Of a DNA stretch of 43,211 nucleotides, positions 15,633 to 22,897 are shown piece by piece (the first letter of the stretch is position 1; every line of letters starts with the position of its first letter). A program made the translations under genes and the position numbers. Location of the stretch: NCBI GenBank assembly GCA_016926595.1, contig JAFGOG010000057.1:1-43211 (forward strand), given 5' to 3'. Source of the stretch: Anaerolineae bacterium (lineage in GTDB: Bacteria > Chloroflexota > Anaerolineae > JAAYZQ01). The notes beneath the pieces are model-generated. The model saw nothing but the letters and a program-made list of their open reading frames with translations. It made no database searches and was not told the DNA's origin.

Positions 15633-16661
15633 TCAAGCCACCTGGCGAGCTGGATCGTACTTGGGGCCGATTTTCGCCCTCTTGACGATCTCGTCGACCG
15701 CTTCTTCCCACTCGATGGCCATGATGTGCACGCCCGCCACACCCGGCATCTTGCGGCACTCGTTGATAACGTCGACGCAGATCTGGATCCCCTCGTTCTC
15801 GGTTGCTTCCTTGCGGGCCTTCTTGACCTGGGAAGCTTCCTTGGGATCCATGGCCTCGATCTCTTTCGGCGATGGCAGGCCCTTGGTCGCCCTGGTCATG
15901 CGGTCGATATATTCCGGGTCCACTTCCATGCCGGGCACCTTGGTGGCCATGTACTTGGCCGCGCCGACGCTGCGGATGGGCGCCACGCCAGCCAGGACAT
16001 AGCACTGCTCATGGAAGCCCAGATCGACTACGCGCCGCATAAAGTCGGCGAATTTCGGCACGTTGAAAATGATCTGGGTCTGGATAAAGTTGGCGCCAGC
16101 CCTTGCCTTCTTGCCCAGCCGATAGGGTCGGAACTCGAACGGATCGGCAAAGGGGTTGGCCGCCGCGCCAAGGAAAAAGCGCGGTTCCTGGCCTTTGATC
16201 ACGTCGCCGCACTGGAATTTTCTCCCATCGCGCATGTCGCGCACCATTTGCAGCATTGAGATCGAATCGATGTCGTGGACGTTCTTGGACATCGGGTGGT
16301 TGCCGAAGGTCTGATGGTCGCCGGTCAGGCAAAGCAGATTGCGGATGCCGAGGGCATAGGCACCTAACAGATCGCTCTGGATGGCGATCCGGTTCCGGTC
16401 GCGGGCGGTCATCTGGATCGTCGGTTCGATGCCCAATCCCAGCAGCATCGTTCCCACTGAGATGGACGACATCCGGACTACTGCTGTTTGGTTGTCGGTG
16501 ATATTGACCGCTTCGACGATCCCTCTCAGGAAGCCGGCTTTGTGCTCGATCACCGACCTGTCTGCGCTCTGCGGCGGCCCCAGCTCGCCAGTGGCCACGA
16601 ACCAGCCAGCCTTTAATGCCTTTTCCAGGTTGCTGCCTACGAGATAGGTGTTGTCGCTCAT
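15633..16661 (-). CDS. metF: Methylene-THF reductase MetF
   Basis: It reduces 5,10-methylene-THF to 5-methyl-THF with a flavin in a TIM barrel. The chosen start (342 residues) is the ATG at 16661, preceded by GGGAGGA and overlapping the metV stop in an ATGA; the longer reading lacks support. Family features include the N-terminal ATGELGPPQSAD segment, LLCLTGDHQTF (flavin/folate-binding strand), and QTQIIFNV. In acetogens of the Moorella type MetF needs the partner MetV and is encoded with hdrCBA and mvhD; here all of these are neighbours. The physiological donor is therefore probably the Hdr/MvhD complex rather than free NADH, which is inference. Confidence 0.93.
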   Translation of the reverse strand: MSDNTYLVGSNLEKALKAGWFVATGELGPPQSADRSVIEHKAGFLRGIVEAVNITDNQTAVVRMSSISVGTMLLGLGIEPTIQMTARDRNRIAIQSDLLGAYALGIRNLLCLTGDHQTFGNHPMSKNVHDIDSISMLQMVRDMRDGRKFQCGDVIKGQEPRFFLGAAANPFADPFEFRPYRLGKKARAGANFIQTQIIFNVPKFADFMRRVVDLGFHEQCYVLAGVAPIRSVGAAKYMATKVPGMEVDPEYIDRMTRATKGLPSPKEIEAMDPKEASQVKKARKEATENEGIQICVDVINECRKMPGVAGVHIMAIEWEEAVDEIVKRAKIGPKYDPARQVA

Positions 16662-17332
16662 AGCCGCAAATCCTCCCGTATGATCTTGCGCTGGCCGCCG
16701 TCGCGGCTGGTGCTCCAATTCTTGGCCGTTTGGATCTCCAGCAGCTTGTCGAGCCTGCCCAACGCCTTTGCCCGTTCATAGATCTCGTGCCAGACGCAGG
16801 GGGTTTCCTTTTCGGCATAAACCTCGCAGATGCCCCGCTGCGATCCACCGCACGGCCCATTGAGCAGGCTCTTGGCGCAACGGGCGATGGGGCACAGACC
16901 GTTGGTCAGCTCCAGGATGCAGTCACCGCATGCCTGGCAGCGCTCTGACCATACGCCCTGCTCGGTGGGCTGGCCCAGGAAGGTCGTGTTCAGGCCTGGC
17001 ACTGTCCGCTTTTCCGGGAACTGCTCGTTCATCGTCTGTACGCCGATGCCGCAGGCTAGCGACAGCACCAGGTCAACGTCACGTATGTGCTCGGCAGCCA
17101 GCTCGTTGTACTCGTACTCACACTGGCGCTGGACGGTGAACTCGCGGATCTCCTTTTCCTGTCCTGCCATCTTGGTGGCCATCCTGAGTTGCGAGGCCAG
17201 GATCGAGACCTCCTTCTCCCCGCCGGCAAAGCAGACGGTGACACACGTGCCGCAGCCAAGGATCAGTATCTTTTCGGCGTCGGCGATCATGGCTTTGATT
17301 TCGTCAAGGGGCTTTTGTTCTGCTACTATCAT
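16658..17332 (-). CDS. metV: MetV, iron-sulfur/zinc partner subunit of methylene-THF reductase
   Basis: The 224-residue protein has the MetV organisation: an N-terminal alpha/beta half with CGTCVTVCFAGG (about 27-38) and LACGIGVQT, and a C-terminal Cys-rich half (MTHFR_C type) with CQACGDC, CPIARCAKSLLNGPCGG and a terminal CVWHEIYERAK segment. These cysteines bind 4Fe-4S clusters and zinc in the characterised homologue, which makes MetF active and connects it to its electron donor. It overlaps the stop of the Sec-containing mvhD gene before it and the start of metF after it by ATGA, so three genes are translationally coupled. Confidence 0.92.
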   Translation of the reverse strand: MIVAEQKPLDEIKAMIADAEKILILGCGTCVTVCFAGGEKEVSILASQLRMATKMAGQEKEIREFTVQRQCEYEYNELAAEHIRDVDLVLSLACGIGVQTMNEQFPEKRTVPGLNTTFLGQPTEQGVWSERCQACGDCILELTNGLCPIARCAKSLLNGPCGGSQRGICEVYAEKETPCVWHEIYERAKALGRLDKLLEIQTAKNWSTSRDGGQRKIIREDLRL

Positions 17333-17781
17333 GCTCCAACCTCCATCTTTGGTGGTTCGATTGTCTTACGACCTTTTAGCGGGTTAGGCCCCAAACGCCG
17401 TGCCCGCTCTGTCATCTCGGTTGCAATCTCGGCAAATTGAGCTCCTTCTGCCGAGGACAAAAAGAACATATCCAGACGCTCTGGCTCGAGGCCGACCTCA
17501 GCCAGGAGTTTCTTGGCGTAATTCACCCTTCGTTCGGCGCTGGTATTACCTTCCAGGTAATGACAGGTACCCTTCAGTCAGCCGGCGACGAATACGGCGT
17601 CGGCTCCTTTTTCAAAAGCCCGCAGCAGGTAGATCACGTCCACTTTGCCAGTGCAGGGCAGGTGAAGCACCTTGACGTTGGGCGGATAGCTGAGCCGCAT
17701 CGACCCCGCCAGGTCTGCCGCCGCGTAGGCGCAGTAGTGGCAGGCAAAGGCCAAGACCTGAGGCTCAAAATCTGTCATCAT
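17329..17781 (-). CDS. mvhD: MvhD-like electron-transfer protein with in-frame TGA, predicted selenoprotein
   Basis: Reading through the TGA at 17578-17580 gives one 150-residue MvhD protein (residue 68 = selenocysteine). Before it: FACHYCAYAAADLAG and LPCTGKVDVIYLLRAFEKGADAVFVAG. After it, in the same frame: LKGTCHYLEGN, AERRVNYAKKLLAEVGLEPERL and the family's MTERARRLGP end. The paralogue at 22423-22884 aligns without gaps and has Cys at that point. MvhD carries a 2Fe-2S cluster and passes electrons to HdrA; the methanogen homologue VhuD has Sec. A hairpin of bacterial SECIS type follows the TGA. The gene ends in ATGA with metV. GGGAG precedes two adjacent ATGs (17781, 17778); the second has better spacing. 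Annotation pipelines would split this into two short ORFs. Confidence 0.88.
17545..17577 (-). promoter_or_regulatory. Candidate bacterial SECIS element
   Basis: Counting from the base after the UGA, AUUACC (bases 17-22) pairs perfectly with GGUAAU (28-33) around the 5-base loop UGGAA; two further pairs form below a bulged C. A guanosine stands second in the loop, 24 bases from the UGA. Bacterial SECIS rules ask for a G among the first two loop bases, 16-37 bases from the UGA, so the fit is good. The Cys paralogue shows no such hairpin at the matching place. Confidence 0.7.
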
Positions 17782-17797
17782 ATTACTCCCAGCATCC

Positions 17798-20700
17798 TTA
17801 CTCTGCCAACGCCGTGGCTATGGCCTCAAACAAGGCCTCTTCTTTGGCCAGCACCTGGTCATCACGGAAGTGCTGTAACTGGATCGCCTTGGCCGGGCAT
17901 TCGGCCGGGCACAAGCCGCAGCCCCGGCAGGCCGCCGCCGCGATTTCGGCTGCGCCGATGATTCCCCCTGCCCCCATCAGCGCTGGGTTGATCTGCACCG
18001 CGCCAAAGGGACAGATCCGCACACAGGTCAGGCAGCCAGTGCATTTGTCTGTCTCCACCTGGGCCACGACGCCGCCCACTTCCAGCGCCTCTTGCGATAG
18101 GATATGCGCCGCACGGGCGGCTGCTGCCCCTGCCTGGGCGATCGTTTCGTCGATCAGCTTGGGGTAGTGGGCCAGGCCGGCCAGGAATAGGCCTTCGGCC
18201 GGGAAATCGACCGGCTGGAGCTTGACGTGCGCTTCGAGGAAAAAACCCTCGAGGTTGCACGAAAACTTGAGCATTTCGGCCAGCTCGCGGCTGCCCTCCG
18301 ATGGGATGATGGCCGACGACAGCACCAGCAGGTCGGGATTGAAGGCTAGATCCTGGCCCAGCAGCGGGTCGTGGACTGAGATCTGGAGCCGGTTCTCCTG
18401 GCCTAGCGGGCCAGGACCTTCGACGTCGATCTGTGGCTGTGTCCCTTCCTGGTAGCGCAGGAAGAGGACGCCAGCTTCACGCGCCTGGGTGTAGAGCGTC
18501 TCCAAGAAACCGTAGGTGCGGATGTCGCGGTTGTAGAGGACCACCACCTGCATGTCAGGATTCAGTTTCTTGAGTCGCAGCGCATTTTTGGCTGCTACTG
18601 AGCAGCAGATGCGGCTGCAATAGAAGGGTGTGTCGCCGCCCTCGTCCCAAGGGCCGACGCACTGCAGCATCACAACAGATTCTAGATTTCGGATTTTGGA
18701 TTCTGGATTGTCCCCAAGGGCTGTTAGCAGCTCTTCCAAGTCGAGCTGGGTGATGATCCTGGGGTCGGCACCAAGGCCGTGGGCCGGGCCGCGGTATATC
18801 TGGCCGCCGGTGGCGACGATGGTCACGCCGTGCTCGATCAGGCGTTGGGTGGGATCCAGGCGGCTGGCTATTGTGGTCTTGAAATTGCCGACAAAGCCGC
18901 TCGATTTGACTAGCTCATGGCCAGTCAGGGCTTCTATGCGCGGATGGCCTTTGACCCGGCCGATCAGGTCGTGCAGGAAGGCCTGTGGGTCGGCGCCATC
19001 GCCGGTCGAATGTAGCCGCCGGGCCAGGCCGCCCAGCTCCCATTCGCGCTCCACCAGGGTCACGTCGTAGCCCTGTTCGGCCAGGTTCAGGGCGGCGGAC
19101 ATACCGGCCACGCCGCCGCCAATGATCAGCGCTCTGTGGAACAGCGGCTGCTGTTGGGTATCGAGAGGTTCCAACAGTCGGGAACGAGCGACTGCCATGC
19201 GCGTCAGGTCTTTCGCCTTGGCTGTGGCCCGGTCGGGCCACTTGGCGTGAACCCAAGAATCCTGGTCGCGGATGTTGGCCATCTCGAACAGGTAGGGGTT
19301 TAGGCCTACCTCGCGGATCGTGTCGCGAAAGATCGGCTCGTGGGTGCGCGGGGTGCACGATGACACAACGACCCGGTTCAACCCCTTTTCCCGCACCCGC
19401 TCCTGGATCAGCTTTAGCGAATCGGCCGAGCAGGTATAAATCGTGTTCTCGGCATGGACGACGTTGGGCAGCGTGGCGGCATACTGGGTTACGGCAGCCA
19501 CATCTACTACGCCGGCGATGTTGGTACCACAGCTACAGATAAATACACCGATGCGCGGTTCATCGGCTGTGGTCACCGGGGTCTCGGGTGGGTACTCCTT
19601 GGGCGATACCAGTGTCCCACGTGACTTTCCGACCAATGCCAAAGCCGCGGCTGCCGCGCCCCCGGCCTGGATGACGCTGTCAGGGATATCTTTCGGTTCG
19701 GCAAAGGCGCCGCACACGAATACGCCCGGGCGGGTTGTCTCGACGGGGTGGAATGGATCGGTGCGACAGAAACCCCACGCATCCAGCTCGACACCCGTCA
19801 CTTGAGCCAGCGCCTCTACACCAACCGGTTTTTCCATTCCGACACTCAGCACGACCAGGTCAAACCGCTGCTGTTCCACCTTGCCGTCGTCGGTCACATA
19901 GTCGATCAGCAGTTCTCGAGTTCCGGGATCTTCTTTCAAGGCTGAGATTTTGCAGCGATGGTAGAGGATGCCCAACGAGCGGCCCCGCTCAAAATAGGCT
20001 TCAAAGCCCTTGCTGAAGGCTCGCATGTCGATCTGGAAAATGTGGCACTCGACCCCCGGCACGTGGTCCAAGACCAGCATAGCTTCCTTGGTAGCGTACA
20101 TGCAGCAGACGGAGGAGCAGTAATCGTGGTCTCGATCTCGAGACCCTACGCACTGCAGAAAGGCGATCCGCCTGGGCGGCTGGTGGTCAGACAGACGGGC
20201 AATGTGACCGCCTGTCGGCCCAGAGGCGCTGAGCATTCGCTCGAACTGCATGGCTGTGATCACGTCGGCGTAGCGTCCAAAACCTAGCTCGCCAGCCCGC
20301 GCGGCGTCGTATAGCTCATAGCCGGGCGCGAGGACGACGGCTCCGACCTCCAAGGTCTCTTCATAGGGGGCCTGCTGGTGATCGATGGCATGGGCCTTGC
20401 AGGCCAGTACACACTGGTAGCATTCAGAGCAGAGGCCGCACTTGAGGCATCGGTGGGCTTCGGCCAGCGCCTGGTCTTCGGTGAGCTTGAGCTCTACTTC
20501 ACGAAAGTCACCCACGCGCATCGCTACCGGTGCCTTGGGGATCTCAACTCGTGGACGGGTATCGACCTGGCCTTGGGCCACGAGCTTCTCGATCTCGCTG
20601 ACCGTCAAGTCCGCAACCGGTAGGGGTGTCAATTCACGAGGAGTGAGGAGAGGCACTTTACGCAGATAGCGGTCAATAGACAGGGCTCCACGCCGTCCGG

Positions 20701-22426
20701 CGGCGATGGCCTCAATGAGCGCGCCCGGTCCAGCGGCCGCATCACCACCGGCAAAGATGCCGGGCTGGTTGGTCGCGAGGGTTTGGGGATCAACCTTGAA
20801 GGTACCATAACGGCTGATCTCCAGGCCATGACCGGGGTCCAAGAGGCTGATTTCCGGGGCTTGGGCTACTGCTGCGACCATTGCATCACATGGAATGTCG
20901 AACTCACTGCCTTCGACCGGGATCGGCCGCCGCCGGCCACTGGCATCCGGCTCGGCCAGCTGCATACGCACACAACGTACGGCCCGGATATGCCCCGTGT
21001 CGTCGGCCAGGACGGCAGTTGGCTGGGTCAGTAACTCTAATTCGACTCCTTCCTCCAGCGCTTCATCGATCTCCCATTCGTTCGCCGGCATCTCAGTCCG
21101 GGTGCGGCGGTAGACGATCGTTACGCTGCGGGAACCCAGGCGTAGGGCGGTGCGGGCCGTGTCGATGGCGGTGTTGCCCCCGCCGACGACTACCACGCGG
21201 TCGCCTATTTGGCTCTGCTCGCCCAAGCTGACGGCGCGCAGGAAGGGCACGCCGTGAAAGACGCCCTGAGCCTCATCTTCGCCGGGGATGTTGAGCTTCT
21301 GGGGTTCGTGTGCGCCGATAGCCAAAAAGATTGCGGCAAAACCCCCGTCGAACAATCGGTTGACATCCCGGACGGGGTGGCTCAGCTTTAGCTCTACCCC
21401 CAGGTTCAAGATCTCTTTGATCTCGCGATTCAGCACTTCACGAGGCAGGCGATAAGCCGGAATGCCGACACGCGCCATGCCGCCTGCTACCGGCAAGGCT
21501 TCGAATACGGTGGCTTGGTAACCCATACGGGCCAGAAAATGGGCGGCCGAGAGCCCAGCGACTCCAGCGCCGACGATGGCGACACGCCGCCTGTCCTCCG
21601 CAGGCAACTGCTCAGGCGCCCAGGGGAATGGTGTCAAATCACGCAGCTCGCCGGCAAGGCCAGCGGCATCCCAACGCTCGTAGACGGTATCGGCGACGAA
21701 GCGTTTGAGCGCACAGATCGCCACCGGGCTGTCGATTTTGCCGCGGTTACACTCGGTTTCGCATGGGTGGTGACAAACTCGGCCTACTGAGGCTGGGAAG
21801 GGGTTGTACTGCTTGATGACTTCTAACGCCTCTTCGTACCGTTTTTGGGCGATGAGGGCAATGTAGCCCTGGGCGCTGGTATCGGCCGGACAGGCTGCTT
21901 TGCACGGGCTGGTGCCCCGCTTGGAGATGATGTAGGCGTTCGGCACAGCCTGAGCATAGGGCTTGTAGATAGCAGTCCTGGCGGCCAATCCCTCGTCGTA
22001 CTCGCTAGGCACCGAGATGGGGCAAACCAGGGCGCAGTCGTTGCATGCTGTACACTTGTCGATATCAACGTAGCGAGGCTGGCGGCGGACTGTGGCCTGA
22101 AAGCGGCCTGGCTCGCCTTCGAGGTGAATCAGCTCGGCCGTGGTCAAGATGTCGATATTCGGATGGCGGCCAGCTTCCACCAGTTTTGGTGACATGATAC
22201 ACATGGAACAGTCGTTGGTGGGAAAGGTCTTGTCGAGCTGAGCCATTTTTCCGCCGATAGCTGGCCCGCGCTCTACGAGGTAGACCTTGACCCCGGACTC
22301 GGCCAGATCGAGCGCTGCCTGGACGCCTGCGATGCCGCCGCCTATCACCAGGGCTGCACCAACTGGCACGGGAGGGCGAATGTCGTTTGCCCCTGCGGGT
22401 GCGGCGTTCATAGCGGAAGAGATCAC
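17798..22426 (-). CDS. hdrA: HdrA-GltD-HdrA fusion, predicted NAD(P)H-linked multi-flavin electron-transfer subunit
   Basis: The 1542-residue protein has, in order: HdrA FAD motif (28-50); ferredoxin motif Cys125-128-131-135; an inserted GltD-like module (about 172-600) with its own Cys-rich start (Cys175, 179, 218, 222, 226), FAD motif VAIVGAGVAGLSAA (282-295), NAD(P)H motif VVVVGGGNTAIDTA and YRRTRTEMPA (438-448), and GIFAGGDAAAGPGALIEA; the second HdrA ferredoxin motif (Cys660-676); the HdrA middle with CVGSRD and CSSVCCMYATK; a second HdrA half with FAD motif at 1102-1118; and two C-terminal 4Fe-4S motifs (1462-1472, 1500-1510). It likely takes electrons from NAD(P)H and may bifurcate them to ferredoxin and MetFV. 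GTG at 22426 overlaps the previous stop (GTGA); ATG at 22411 is an alternative start. Confidence 0.9.
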   Translation of the reverse strand: MISSAMNAAPAGANDIRPPVPVGAALVIGGGIAGVQAALDLAESGVKVYLVERGPAIGGKMAQLDKTFPTNDCSMCIMSPKLVEAGRHPNIDILTTAELIHLEGEPGRFQATVRRQPRYVDIDKCTACNDCALVCPISVPSEYDEGLAARTAIYKPYAQAVPNAYIISKRGTSPCKAACPADTSAQGYIALIAQKRYEEALEVIKQYNPFPASVGRVCHHPCETECNRGKIDSPVAICALKRFVADTVYERWDAAGLAGELRDLTPFPWAPEQLPAEDRRRVAIVGAGVAGLSAAHFLARMGYQATVFEALPVAGGMARVGIPAYRLPREVLNREIKEILNLGVELKLSHPVRDVNRLFDGGFAAIFLAIGAHEPQKLNIPGEDEAQGVFHGVPFLRAVSLGEQSQIGDRVVVVGGGNTAIDTARTALRLGSRSVTIVYRRTRTEMPANEWEIDEALEEGVELELLTQPTAVLADDTGHIRAVRCVRMQLAEPDASGRRRPIPVEGSEFDIPCDAMVAAVAQAPEISLLDPGHGLEISRYGTFKVDPQTLATNQPGIFAGGDAAAGPGALIEAIAAGRRGALSIDRYLRKVPLLTPRELTPLPVADLTVSEIEKLVAQGQVDTRPRVEIPKAPVAMRVGDFREVELKLTEDQALAEAHRCLKCGLCSECYQCVLACKAHAIDHQQAPYEETLEVGAVVLAPGYELYDAARAGELGFGRYADVITAMQFERMLSASGPTGGHIARLSDHQPPRRIAFLQCVGSRDRDHDYCSSVCCMYATKEAMLVLDHVPGVECHIFQIDMRAFSKGFEAYFERGRSLGILYHRCKISALKEDPGTRELLIDYVTDDGKVEQQRFDLVVLSVGMEKPVGVEALAQVTGVELDAWGFCRTDPFHPVETTRPGVFVCGAFAEPKDIPDSVIQAGGAAAAALALVGKSRGTLVSPKEYPPETPVTTADEPRIGVFICSCGTNIAGVVDVAAVTQYAATLPNVVHAENTIYTCSADSLKLIQERVREKGLNRVVVSSCTPRTHEPIFRDTIREVGLNPYLFEMANIRDQDSWVHAKWPDRATAKAKDLTRMAVARSRLLEPLDTQQQPLFHRALIIGGGVAGMSAALNLAEQGYDVTLVEREWELGGLARRLHSTGDGADPQAFLHDLIGRVKGHPRIEALTGHELVKSSGFVGNFKTTIASRLDPTQRLIEHGVTIVATGGQIYRGPAHGLGADPRIITQLDLEELLTALGDNPESKIRNLESVVMLQCVGPWDEGGDTPFYCSRICCSVAAKNALRLKKLNPDMQVVVLYNRDIRTYGFLETLYTQAREAGVLFLRYQEGTQPQIDVEGPGPLGQENRLQISVHDPLLGQDLAFNPDLLVLSSAIIPSEGSRELAEMLKFSCNLEGFFLEAHVKLQPVDFPAEGLFLAGLAHYPKLIDETIAQAGAAAARAAHILSQEALEVGGVVAQVETDKCTGCLTCVRICPFGAVQINPALMGAGGIIGAAEIAAAACRGCGLCPAECPAKAIQLQHFRDDQVLAKEEALFEAIATALAE
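18678..18710. repeat. GATTYYGG-type short tandem repeat inside the HdrA-GltD gene
   Basis: About four degenerate units of GATTTTG/GATTCTG follow one another and stay in frame, encoding NPESKIRNLES at residues 1240-1250. The other HdrA at this site has an unrelated linker, so this looks like a repeat inserted into a surface loop. Confidence 0.6.
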
Positions 22427-22884
22427 GGGGCACCAGGCTGACGTAGGGGGCTGGGACCCAGCTTGCGGATCCGTTCGGTCATCTCCTTGGCAGCGTTGGC
22501 AAAGGCGTGGGCCTGGCTGCCGGACATGTAGTAGATGCCGAGCCGTTCACCTTCCAGTCCGACTTGCTCGATCAACTTGCGGGCATAGGCCAGCCGCTTG
22601 GTGGCTCGTACGTTGCCGTGGATGTGGTGGCAGTTGCCGATGGAACAGGCAACGATGTACACGCCGTCGGCTCCTTGCTCAAAAGCTTTTAGGATGTATT
22701 CCACGTCCACCTTGCCGGTGCACGGAAAGCGGAAGAGCTTGACGTTGGCCGGATAGGTCAAGTGGATGGCCCCGGCGGTGTCGGCAGCCATGCTGCCGCA
22801 GTAGATGCAGGTAAAGGCGGTCAATTGCGGCTCGAATCCGTTTCCGGTGGGAAGGGGAGACTCTGCCCCTACGTTATCACTCAT
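22423..22884 (-). CDS. mvhD: MvhD-like electron-transfer protein, cysteine form
   Basis: The 153-residue protein is the Cys counterpart of the selenoprotein at 17329-17781 and presumably links one of the HdrA proteins to its electron donor through a 2Fe-2S cluster. Conserved features are FTCIYCGSMAADTAG, FPCTGKVDVEYILKAFEQGADGV, VACSIGNCHHIHGN and the MTERIRKLGP end. The chosen ATG (22884) follows AAGAGG; the ORF extends 60 codons more but that part overlaps the end of the preceding gene. Residues 5-13 (VGAESPLPT) come from a GTAGGGGCAGAG stretch resembling the short repeats in nearby gaps, so the N-terminus may be partly repeat-derived. Placed between the two hdrA genes, it could serve either. 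Confidence 0.9.
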   Translation of the reverse strand: MSDNVGAESPLPTGNGFEPQLTAFTCIYCGSMAADTAGAIHLTYPANVKLFRFPCTGKVDVEYILKAFEQGADGVYIVACSIGNCHHIHGNVRATKRLAYARKLIEQVGLEGERLGIYYMSGSQAHAFANAAKEMTERIRKLGPSPLRQPGAP

Positions 22885-22897
22885 ACGATGCCTCTTC

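Noticed and set aside
17329..17781. Reading the split mvhD as a pseudogene or as two separate small genes.
   Set aside because: The frame is kept, the sequence on both sides of the TGA is well conserved, the stop falls on a Cys site, a SECIS-like hairpin follows, and metV is coupled to the end by ATGA. Selenocysteine explains all of this; a nonsense mutation explains only the stop.
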